From: Candidatus Kaiserbacteria bacterium
Lineage (GTDB): Bacteria > Patescibacteriota > Minisyncoccia > Phycocordibacterales > Phycocordibacteraceae
Assembly: GCA_011052355.1 (NCBI GenBank)
Contig: DRJB01000007.1
Span: 1 to 6,739, forward strand
DNA length: 6,739 nt
Reading direction: 5' to 3'
The position numbers and the translations under genes are program-made. Shown here in pieces: positions 1 through 4,657 of this stretch. A model generated the notes under the pieces. The model searched no databases and had not been told where the DNA came from. It saw nothing but the letters and a program-made list of their open reading frames with translations. How positions within the stretch are numbered: position 1 is the first letter of the stretch; each line of letters starts with the position of its first letter.

Positions 1-7
1 GACTTGA

Positions 8-42
8 GCGGTGTTGCATAGGTCAGACCTATGCAACACCGC
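8..42. repeat. Perfect inverted repeat, 17-bp arms around one base
   Basis: Bases 8-24 are the exact reverse complement of 26-42, with a single central A at 25. As RNA on either strand this gives a stem of about 15-16 bp with a tiny loop. Neither side has a U-tract, so it is not a textbook intrinsic terminator. On the minus strand the first arm contains the TAG stop of the orphan reading frame at 29-133, which fits a 3'-end or termination hairpin of that former gene. The same 17-1-17 architecture with unrelated sequence recurs at 5491-5525. Confidence 0.85.
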
Positions 43-133
43 AAGCGGTATCTCCCAGCACTTCGTCCAACCGTCCCATCTGATTGAGGGCATCATATAG
101 CTGTTGGTAGCTGGCATTTGGGGATGTGGATAA
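29..133 (-). pseudogene. Orphan C-terminal reading frame, gene remnant candidate
   Basis: On the minus strand, 34 open codons run from just after an in-frame TAG (134-136) to a TAG at 29-31. No usable ATG or GTG lies at the front, so this cannot be a whole gene. The peptide includes YQQLYDALNQMGRLDEVLGD, an amphipathic-helix composition that looks coded rather than random, and its stop lies inside the inverted repeat at 8-42. I do not recognise the family. An open run of this length could arise by chance, so the call rests on peptide composition and on the parallel with the clearer remnant at 4505-4597. It would be the tail of a minus-strand gene whose front was lost when the neighbouring DUF3800 segment arrived. 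Confidence 0.35.
125..133 (-). promoter_or_regulatory. DnaA-box-like 9-mer
   Basis: The minus strand reads TTATCCACA, an exact match to the consensus DnaA box. It is single, with no cluster of boxes or AT-rich unwinding element nearby, so it does not mark an origin. It sits immediately upstream of the promoter at 137-165 and might modulate it; chance occurrence is also quite possible. Confidence 0.2.
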
Positions 134-136
134 CTA

Positions 137-165
137 TTGACTTACAGTACACCTTGCGATACTAT
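137..165 (+). promoter_or_regulatory. Strong sigma70-type promoter
   Basis: TTGACT (137-142) and TACTAT (160-165) are separated by exactly 17 bp, the best-formed -35/-10 pair in the window. The predicted start is near 172. No plus-strand gene follows: the transcript would enter the hairpin 177-215 within a few bases, and the next feature, DUF3800, is on the opposite strand. This points to a short RNA or to a promoter orphaned from its gene. Confidence 0.6.
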
Positions 166-171
166 TCATGG

Positions 172-216
172 GTATCGAAAAGAGGCGTCGACCGTTAGGA
201 CGATGGCCTCTTTTCA
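172..216 (+). ncRNA. Candidate short RNA between promoter and terminator
   Basis: If the promoter at 137-165 fires at about 172 and the hairpin 177-215 terminates, the product is about 45 nt, almost wholly one stem-loop. It would be complementary to the last codons, the stop and the terminator of the DUF3800 mRNA (gene end at 195), so a cis-antisense role at that mRNA's 3' end is conceivable. There is no independent family evidence. The alternative is a promoter left over from rearrangement, with the hairpin simply insulating it. Confidence 0.3.
177..215. terminator. Bidirectional intrinsic terminator
   Basis: A perfect 10-bp outer stem (177-186 with 206-215, GAAAAGAGGC and its complement) continues after a bulged G into a short inner stem (187-190 with 201-204, one G-T pair) around the loop 191-200. 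The A/T ends of the stem give a T-run after the GC part on both strands. On the minus strand it overlaps the last codons and TAA stop (195-197) of the DUF3800 gene and would end that transcript. On the plus strand it would end RNA from the promoter at 137-165. Confidence 0.75.
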
Positions 217-974
217 TTTTCTCCTGTGCCTCGTTCAACGAATATGCTGAAGTTTTTATTTCTAAAACCATTTTGGAAGGTATCCACGCCTAGATTATGT
301 TTTAAGAGATTGACGAGCTCGGTTTTATATTTAGAACCGCTCACTGTTCCTGCGGAAAGCTTAAGGTCATAGGTAATTGCCCCAACTAATAAATCCGCCA
401 CTTGCAACAAATCGTTTGACTTAGAGTCAAAGCGACACACGCCGGCAAGAGCAAGACGACGCTTGCATGAGTTAAATTTTTTCTTGGTATTTACTTCAAA
501 CCGCACCTCTTTGGGAGTCGTAACATGGTCAGCGATGAGGATTATGATTTCTTGCTCCGACAACGCAACTTCAAGAAGTTTTAATGTTATTGCCTCATAA
601 GCTTTCCATGTATCCCCATTGAAGTTATCTAGAAAATACTTACTACCTTTTTTTGTTGTGTATGAATAAAAATCAACACTTCGTGTATCAAATACTGAAT
701 TGATTACGAACTTCATAAACTCAATATTATTTTTTGAAAGCTTATTAAACTTCATTTCATCGTGGAAATTTCGTATGTTTCGTTCATAAAGAATCTTACT
801 TTGAAGATAATATGGCTGACTCATTTTCAGCAGACCAATAGTAAAGTATGAATCTTTTATATTACTAAGACTTCCTGTTTCATCCAGGAAACAAAATTTC
901 GTCCAAATACGATCAAAATCCTTTAGGCGTAGTTCATTTGTTGGCGTATCGCCGTCTCGTTTGTGGAAAGACAC
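195..974 (-). CDS. DUF3800 domain protein
   Basis: This 259-residue protein has the marks of the DUF3800 family: an acidic FLDETG motif near the start (about 29-34; the family usually has F-I/V-D-E-S/T-G), a second charged block EMKFNKL (73-79), a hydrophobic strand ending in Asp, IILIAD (144-149), and the C-terminal D-SKSNDLLQVADLLVGAI helix (about 183-200) with its conserved Asp. The acidic residues fit the RNase H-like metal-dependent fold proposed for the family. Its members are common in phages and genomic islands and are suspected of defence roles, but no enzyme activity is established. The start is GTG at 972-974: an in-frame TAA lies four codons upstream and there is no early in-frame ATG. 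The 30 or so residues before FLDETG are longer than usual. No Shine-Dalgarno is seen, and the -10 candidate at 981-986 would make the mRNA nearly leaderless. Its stop lies inside the terminator hairpin. The gene looks more AT-rich than the central operon, consistent with acquired DNA. Confidence 0.85.
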   Translation of the reverse strand: MSFHKRDGDTPTNELRLKDFDRIWTKFCFLDETGSLSNIKDSYFTIGLLKMSQPYYLQSKILYERNIRNFHDEMKFNKLSKNNIEFMKFVINSVFDTRSVDFYSYTTKKGSKYFLDNFNGDTWKAYEAITLKLLEVALSEQEIIILIADHVTTPKEVRFEVNTKKKFNSCKRRLALAGVCRFDSKSNDLLQVADLLVGAITYDLKLSAGTVSGSKYKTELVNLLKHNLGVDTFQNGFRNKNFSIFVERGTGENEKRPSS

Positions 975-980
975 GCTCTC

Positions 981-986
981 ATATTA
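981..986 (-). promoter_or_regulatory. -10 element of the DUF3800 gene
   Basis: The minus strand reads TAATAT (overlapping GATAAT at 983-988) only 6 bases before the GTG start. Initiation about 7 bases downstream of the -10 would fall on or next to the start codon, giving a leaderless mRNA. The -35 is poor (TTTCAC at a spacing of 18 from GATAAT). Confidence 0.4.
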
Positions 987-1025
987 TCATCTTACAAGCA
1001 AATTGGGATGTGAAAGTCGTTAGAT

Positions 1026-1045
1026 GCGGAAGTCCGGACTTACGC
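1026..1045. repeat. 20-bp dyad with perfect 12-bp core
   Basis: AAGTCCGGACTT (1030-1041) is a perfect palindrome. Three further paired bases lie on each side (GCG 1026-1028, CGC 1043-1045) after one mismatched position. It sits about 50 bp upstream of the DUF3800 start, upstream of the putative -10, where a dimeric regulator could bind. No regulator gene is next to it. Confidence 0.4.
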
Positions 1046-1068
1046 GAGACCTTTTGCTTTGGTGGGGG

Positions 1069-1091
1069 CTGCGCCGGCGAAGCCGGCGCAG
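1069..1091. terminator. GC-rich hairpin after the 1113-1454 gene
   Basis: CTGCGCCGGC (1069-1078) pairs perfectly with 1082-1091 around a GAA triloop, a 10-bp very stable stem. It begins 21 bases beyond the stop of the minus-strand gene at 1113-1454. There is no T-run on the minus strand, so it may act as a factor-assisted terminator or as a 3'-end stabiliser rather than as a classical intrinsic terminator. Confidence 0.5.
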
Positions 1092-1112
1092 GGGAGCTGT
1101 TGCCGGGCGGAA

Positions 1113-1454
1113 TCAATCATCACCGCCGTATCCATCATCATCGCCACGATTTCTGATTGATTGCGGAACGGAGTAATGCCGTGATGAGATGGTTGATGGA
1201 AGCACATTTGGAACTACTTGAATTGTTGAAGTGTTTTTGGTTGCGGAAGTAGTCTTTGCTGTCCGTGTATTTGTTTTAGTATTTCTTGATACATTAGATA
1301 TTATTGGGGTCGGGGCAACGGTGTTTGTCTTTACCGGAGCTCCAACAAATGTACGCTCAGGACGGTTTGGAGAAACCGCGCCAATGCCAAAAAGCACAAT
1401 ACAAAGACCCACAATATAAGTGGCCGGGCGTGTAAATAAAATACCAGGTGTCAT
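1113..1454 (-). CDS. Small exported or membrane-anchored protein, acidic tail
   Basis: This protein of 113 residues (ATG at 1452-1454) belongs to no family I recognise. It has a short basic N-terminus, one hydrophobic segment (YIVGLCIVLFGIGAV) that would serve as signal peptide or anchor, then a long low-complexity stretch rich in Thr, Ser, Asn, Pro and Lys, and an acidic, Gly-rich end (GDDDGYGGDD). The Thr/Lys/Pro linker resembles in composition that of the FMN-binding protein encoded divergently 145 bp away, so both products probably lie on the same outer side of the membrane and may be co-regulated. A TTG at 1482-1484 would add ten residues, but the -10 at 1463-1468 lies inside that extension, and the ATG directly follows it with no Shine-Dalgarno, so I prefer the ATG. 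The extracytoplasmic location is an inference; the function is unknown. Confidence 0.65.
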   Translation of the reverse strand: MTPGILFTRPATYIVGLCIVLFGIGAVSPNRPERTFVGAPVKTNTVAPTPIISNVSRNTKTNTRTAKTTSATKNTSTIQVVPNVLPSTISSRHYSVPQSIRNRGDDDGYGGDD

Positions 1455-1462
1455 ATATATAG

Positions 1463-1468
1463 ATAATA
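1463..1468 (-). promoter_or_regulatory. -10 element of the 1113-1454 gene
   Basis: TATTAT on the minus strand ends 8 bases before the ATG at 1454, so transcription would start at or just before the start codon (leaderless). No convincing -35 is seen at 16-18 bp. Confidence 0.4.
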
Positions 1469-1537
1469 CTATATTTGCACACAATAATCATTTGAAACCT
1501 AAACGCACCTTGTATCAGTTATAATAGGTGCTACCGC

Positions 1538-1569
1538 AAAATATACTTATGCTCATTGAAAATATACTT
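1538..1569 (+). promoter_or_regulatory. Two 11-bp direct repeats upstream of the operon promoter
   Basis: AAAATATACTT occurs exactly at 1538-1548 and again at 1559-1569, offset by 21 bp, i.e. two helical turns, so both copies face the same side of the DNA. The second copy ends one base before the extended -10 at 1571-1579 and covers where a -35 would be. This is the geometry expected for a tandem operator or activator site controlling the FMN-binding/ApbE/reductase operon, and perhaps the divergent gene as well. The regulator is not in the window. Confidence 0.5.
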
Positions 1570-1570
1570 C

Positions 1571-1579
1571 TGGTATAAT
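1571..1579 (+). promoter_or_regulatory. Extended -10 promoter of the electron-transfer operon
   Basis: TGGTATAAT is a perfect extended -10 (TG-N-TATAAT). Initiation would be near 1586, leaving a leader of about 13 nt without a Shine-Dalgarno before the ATG at 1599. No good -35 is present, as is usual for extended -10 promoters. The same nonamer precedes the DoxX gene (5996-6004, minus strand). A second TATAAT at 1520-1525 is less well placed. Confidence 0.65.
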
Positions 1580-1598
1580 ACGAAATACTGTATCTAGA

Positions 1599-2159
1599 AT
1601 GAAAAAAATTATCTCATCACTTATATTTATATTTGCATTTGCTCTCTATGTGGCATTTCGTCCCCATGCTGCCGCTTCGCCCATAATCGTAAGCGATATG
1701 AGTTCCGCGCCAACTATAACCCCGGTTATTATTTATAATACTCCAACAAAAAAAGCTACCACGCCTGTTGTAAGAAAAACACTGAATGTAACTACTGTTA
1801 AAAAACAAACGTCCGTAAAGAAAGCATCTACTCCTTCTATGATGCACCACAAACAGATACCGGTGATGCACAGAGGTCCTTATGTTGATGGAATATACAC
1901 AGGGCAAATCGCCGATGCATATTATGAGACGTTCCAAATAAGAGTTGTTATTAAAAATGGCTCACTTGTAAAAGCATATCCTCTTCCCTACCGACAATAT
2001 AACAGCACTTCACAATATATTAACAACTATGCAATGCCTGTACTTAGTTCAGAAGCACTTACGATACAAAATGCGCAGGTAAACACAATATCAGGAGCAA
2101 CGGAAACAAGCAGAGCATTTCGCACATCACTTGCTGATGCACTTCACAAAGCCACATAG
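1599..2159 (+). CDS. Exported FMN-binding domain protein (RnfG/NqrC-like)
   Basis: This 186-residue protein carries a signal peptide or anchor (Lys2-Lys3, then hydrophobic residues 4-20), a basic Thr/Pro/Lys/Val-rich linker (about 27-92) and a C-terminal FMN_bind domain (about 95-186). The domain opens with YVDGIYTG and ends with the flavinylation motif ISGAT (164-168). In this family, which includes NqrC and RnfG, the last Thr of S/T-GA-T/S is bonded to FMN through a phosphoester made by ApbE, so Thr168 is the predicted site. ApbE is encoded 6 bp downstream. The domain should lie outside the cytoplasmic membrane and act as an electron carrier or acceptor for the reductase encoded by the third gene. 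It is first in the operon and has its own promoter at 1571-1579. There is no lipobox Cys and no twin-arginine motif. Its reading frame is the same as that of apbE, with the TAG stop and two codons between them. Confidence 0.92.
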   Translation: MKKIISSLIFIFAFALYVAFRPHAAASPIIVSDMSSAPTITPVIIYNTPTKKATTPVVRKTLNVTTVKKQTSVKKASTPSMMHHKQIPVMHRGPYVDGIYTGQIADAYYETFQIRVVIKNGSLVKAYPLPYRQYNSTSQYINNYAMPVLSSEALTIQNAQVNTISGATETSRAFRTSLADALHKAT

Positions 2160-2165
2160 AATAAT

Positions 2166-2930
2166 ATGGACGGCATGAAAAATATAAAAGAGGTTCGTGA
2201 CATTATGGGTATGCCAATTACAGTGGAGGTGGTCGGCGCGCGCGCAGCGCGCAGTGTGCTTGATGAGGTGTTTGCATACTTTACATATGTGGATGAGATT
2301 TTTAGTACCTACAAAACAGAGAGCGAAATATCGCGCATAAACCGTGGCGAGCTGTCGCTTGAAACGGCATGCGCCGATGTGCAAAGTGTCTATGAAGCCG
2401 CCAACCAAACATGCAAAGAAACAGATGGGTATTTTAATCATCGTACCCCGGACGGAACGATAGATCCGTCCGGGATCGTTAAGGGGTGGTCAATACAAAA
2501 AGCCGCCGCGCTCTTAAAAGAGCGCGGCGTGGAAAACTTCTGCATTGACGCGGGTGGCGACATCCAAACCAATGGCGTTAATACCGACGGCACACAATGG
2601 TCTGTGGGTATTCGCCACCCATTTCAAACAGACCACATAGCAAAAGTGGTATATCCGCACGGAAAAGGCGTCGCGACTTCAGGCACCTATTTGCGCGGAG
2701 AACATATTTATGATCCCACCACCGGAGCTCCTGTCGTTACACCTTTTATAAGCATGACTCTCATTGGTCCAAATATCTATGATGCCGACCGCTTCGCCAC
2801 TGCCGCGTTTGCCATGGGCAAACGCGGCATGCATTTCATAGAAATGCTCTCGGGCTATGAGGGCTACGCCATCACTCACGACATGCAAGCACAAGTCACG
2901 AGCGGGTTTAATGAATACACAAAATCATGA
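2166..2930 (+). CDS. apbE: FAD:protein FMN transferase
   Basis: ApbE cleaves FAD and attaches the FMN half to a Thr or Ser of target proteins; the obvious target is Thr168 of the upstream protein. Family landmarks are all present in 254 residues: MGMPITVEV near the start (14-22), DPSGIVKGWSI (100-110), DAGGDIQTNG (128-137), TSGTYLRGEHIYDPTTGAP (171-189), and DADRFATAAFAMG (206-218), where Asp208 and Thr212 are spaced like the Mg2+ ligands of characterised members. The catalytic core is complete, but the protein has no signal peptide or lipobox, unlike most bacterial ApbE proteins that serve exported targets, and is shorter than the usual 300-350 residues. Starts at 2166 or 2175 are both possible; no clear Shine-Dalgarno exists. 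The gene shares a frame with the preceding ORF (TAG AAT AAT ATG) and overlaps the next gene by 4 bp (ATGA), so translation is coupled. Its coding sequence holds several perfect GC-rich inverted repeats. Confidence 0.96.
   Translation: MDGMKNIKEVRDIMGMPITVEVVGARAARSVLDEVFAYFTYVDEIFSTYKTESEISRINRGELSLETACADVQSVYEAANQTCKETDGYFNHRTPDGTIDPSGIVKGWSIQKAAALLKERGVENFCIDAGGDIQTNGVNTDGTQWSVGIRHPFQTDHIAKVVYPHGKGVATSGTYLRGEHIYDPTTGAPVVTPFISMTLIGPNIYDADRFATAAFAMGKRGMHFIEMLSGYEGYAITHDMQAQVTSGFNEYTKS
2236..2250. repeat. GC-only inverted repeat inside apbE
   Basis: GCGCGC (2236-2241) and GCGCGC (2245-2250) form a 6-bp stem with a GCA loop about 70 nt into the gene, encoding the Gly-Ala-Arg-Ala-Ala-Arg stretch. 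Short, so chance is possible. Confidence 0.4.
2447..2474. repeat. 10-bp inverted repeat inside apbE
   Basis: CCCGGACGGA (2447-2456) is the exact reverse complement of 2465-2474, with an 8-base spacer. It encodes the conserved PDGTIDPSG region of the active site, so a structural role for the RNA and a coding constraint would overlap. Confidence 0.6.
2504..2529. repeat. 12-bp perfect inverted repeat inside apbE
   Basis: CGCCGCGCTCTT (2504-2515) is the exact reverse complement of 2518-2529, with two A between. It would fold into a stem of about 10-11 bp, very GC-rich at the base. It encodes the helix AAALLKERGV. Confidence 0.7.
2801..2829. repeat. 13-bp perfect inverted repeat inside apbE
   Basis: TGCCGCGTTTGCC (2801-2813) is the exact reverse complement of 2817-2829 around an ATG triloop. 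It encodes ATAAFAMGKRGM, directly after the predicted Mg2+ ligands, so the hairpin sits in conserved coding sequence. Confidence 0.7.
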
Positions 2931-4438
2931 ATTTCATAGACCGCTTTCTTAATCGCACCACCATGTACCGCCTCGTGCTGTACGAACTCCTAACGCTTTT
3001 GCTCATCGCAGGCATCGCAAGTGCTTTTGGACTTCTTCCATTTTATCCCACATATCTTGCGTGGTCAGTAGCACTCATCACCATAATCGCACTCGCTGGC
3101 AATACAATTTTTGCAAAGATATTTGGAGCACCAAGCAACCCGGAGTCCACCTATATCACCGCACTTATTCTGGCGCTCATCATTTCACCGCCATCATCAT
3201 TTATGGATTTTCATTTCCTGTCGTTGATGTTCTGGGCAACAATATGGGCAGTCGCTTCTAAATATATATTTGCTGTTTTGAACAAACACCTCTTCAACCC
3301 TGCCGCGTTTGGTGTTGCCATTACGGCGTTTTTCCTTTTGCAGTCCGCAACATGGTGGATCGCCACAAGCGTCATGATTCCTTTTGTGCTTGTCGGTGGT
3401 TTTCTTATCACACGCAAAATCAAACGTTTTGATTTGGTAATATCATTTCTTATAGTTTCATCACTTGCCATTTTTATACCGGCAATTTCGCATGGTGTTG
3501 ATTTTACTTCAAGTATCACGCGTGCTTTTGTCTTAGTACCAACTATATTCCTTGCAACTGTCATGCTCACCGAACCATTGACCACTCCGCCAACTCGTAT
3601 AAAACGCATCTTATATGGAATTGTGGTCGGCGCTCTCTTTTTCCCGGGCATTCATCTTTTTGGTTTGTATGCCACGCCGGCTCTCGCACTTCTTGTCGGA
3701 AACTTATTCTCCTATCTTATAAGCCCAAAAACAAAACTAATTTTAACACTAACCAATCGCATACGGCTTGCAAACGATGTGTATGAATTTGTCTTTACGC
3801 CAAACCGCCGTCTGGCTTTTTCATCCGGACAATATCTTGAATGGACACTGCCACACGATGCGTATGATAATCGTGGCATTCGTAGATATTTCACCATTGC
3901 CTCCGCTCCAACAGATAAAACCATACGTCTGGGAGCAAAGTTTTATGACCCGGCAAGTACATTCAAAAAGACACTCATGTCGCTACATAAAGGAAGCACA
4001 CTTGTTGCATCGCAACTTTCAGGAGATTTCGTCATGCCAAGAAATACTCATAAGAAACTTGTCTTCATTGCCGGTGGCATCGGCATCACTCCATTTATTA
4101 GCATGATACGCCACCTCATAGATAAAAATAAATCACGTGATATTGTACTTTTGTATGCAAACAGAACCACACTGGACACCGCATATAGTGACATATTGGA
4201 AAATGCTACCGCTCACGGCGTGCGAACCGTGTATGCATTCTCAAATGAACCGGAAGCATCGGGAGGCATCGTAATTATCAACGCCGATGTTATCCGTGCA
4301 CAAATTCCAGACTTCTATGAGCGCATTTTTTATATCTCCGGACCACATGGAATGGTCGCAGGCATCGCCACCACACTTCGTACACTTGACGTGCCTGCCT
4401 CTCACATAAAAGCCGACTACTTCCCGGGCTTCGCATAG
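2927..4438 (+). CDS. RnfD/NqrB-like membrane domain fused to FAD/NAD(P) reductase
   Basis: This 503-residue fusion has an N-terminal membrane part (about 1-265, some nine or ten hydrophobic segments) and a cytoplasmic reductase part (about 270-503). The membrane part matches the RnfD/NqrB family by LNKHLFNPAAFG (118-129) and by FLATVMLTEPLTTPPT (208-223). The reductase part is a ferredoxin-NADP+ reductase fold as in NqrF: FAD motif RRYFTIAS (319-326), nucleotide motif GGIGITPF (383-390), YISGPHGMV (469-477) and the terminal DYFPGF. It should take electrons from NAD(P)H to FAD and pass them across the membrane to the FMN-binding protein encoded two genes upstream. I see no SGAT-type covalent FMN motif in the membrane part, no 2Fe-2S domain, and no cysteine at all. 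Whether it pumps ions is unknown. The start overlaps the apbE stop (ATGA), with no Shine-Dalgarno. It ends in tandem TAG TAG inside the hairpin 4432-4484. Confidence 0.94.
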   Translation: MNFIDRFLNRTTMYRLVLYELLTLLLIAGIASAFGLLPFYPTYLAWSVALITIIALAGNTIFAKIFGAPSNPESTYITALILALIISPPSSFMDFHFLSLMFWATIWAVASKYIFAVLNKHLFNPAAFGVAITAFFLLQSATWWIATSVMIPFVLVGGFLITRKIKRFDLVISFLIVSSLAIFIPAISHGVDFTSSITRAFVLVPTIFLATVMLTEPLTTPPTRIKRILYGIVVGALFFPGIHLFGLYATPALALLVGNLFSYLISPKTKLILTLTNRIRLANDVYEFVFTPNRRLAFSSGQYLEWTLPHDAYDNRGIRRYFTIASAPTDKTIRLGAKFYDPASTFKKTLMSLHKGSTLVASQLSGDFVMPRNTHKKLVFIAGGIGITPFISMIRHLIDKNKSRDIVLLYANRTTLDTAYSDILENATAHGVRTVYAFSNEPEASGGIVIINADVIRAQIPDFYERIFYISGPHGMVAGIATTLRTLDVPASHIKADYFPGFA

Positions 4439-4484
4439 TAGTGCCCGCATTTTTGCGGAGCAAAAATGCGGGCACTACTATGCG
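4432..4484. terminator. 25-bp perfect hairpin at the operon end
   Basis: Bases 4432-4456 are the exact reverse complement of 4460-4484, with a 3-base loop (GGA). The stem contains both tandem TAG stops of the reductase gene and a run of five T in its first arm, but no T-run follows. It lies between the end of the plus-strand operon and the minus-strand GH130 remnant (stop at 4505), so it probably served both converging genes as a transcription end or a 3'-protecting structure. Confidence 0.75.
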
Positions 4485-4504
4485 TATCACAACATCAATC
4501 ATTT

Positions 4505-4597
4505 CTATATCCGATATATGAGCAATTCATCTATAGTCTCACGAAGTGGTGTGGTCGCCAGACCGCAGTATTTGTCCGCCGCACCGTAATAGACAAA
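4505..4597 (-). pseudogene. C-terminal tail of a GH130 glycoside phosphorylase (remnant)
   Basis: Read on the minus strand, about 30 codons ending at TAG (4505-4507) give FVYYGAADKYCGLATTPL followed by RETIDELLIYRI. This matches the C-terminal signature of GH130 beta-mannoside phosphorylases and related enzymes (YYGAAD, then a G-L/V-A-T strand and an L-DELL helix). The rest of the gene, normally about 300 codons, is absent: directly upstream lies the T-run and stem of the terminator at 4604-4642, and beyond it an unrelated gene. The frame runs on through the terminator without GH130 character. The fragment has no start of its own, so it is a severed 3' end. The motif match is from memory of the family. 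Confidence 0.6.
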
Positions 4598-4603
4598 TTG
4601 AAT

Positions 4604-4642
4604 AAAAAAAACCGCTTCACAACCAAGGTGGCTGCGAGGCGG
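4604..4642 (-). terminator. Canonical intrinsic terminator of the 4658-5377 gene
   Basis: On the minus strand, 4642-4612 folds into a stem of 14 positions (one A-C mismatch, two G-U pairs) with a 3-base loop, followed immediately by eight T (4611-4604). It starts 15 bases after the TGA stop at 4658-4660. It is the only classical stem-plus-U-tract terminator in the window, and it ends a few bases from the GH130 remnant. Confidence 0.88.
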
Positions 4643-4657
4643 AAAGGATGTAGAAAT

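Noticed and set aside
125..175. Possible replication origin because of the consensus DnaA box
   Set aside because: One 9-mer only, with no dnaA or dnaN gene and no cluster of boxes.
168..293. 41-codon plus-strand ORF starting just after the TACTAT box
   Set aside because: It would be a leaderless peptide, but it runs through the terminator and antisense to DUF3800; composition gives no support.
938..1156. 72-codon plus-strand ORF ending in a His-rich peptide
   Set aside because: The His/Arg repeats are the reverse reading of the Asp/Gly-rich tail of the minus-strand gene and of the GC hairpin.
2157..2165. TAG reassigned to an amino acid, making one large FMN-binding/ApbE protein
   Set aside because: TAG is used in tandem at the end of the reductase gene and ends the GH130 tail, so it is a stop here; only occasional readthrough or a former fusion remains possible.
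3211..3651. 146-codon minus-strand ORF opposite the membrane domain
   Set aside because: It is the antisense shadow of a well-supported membrane protein gene.
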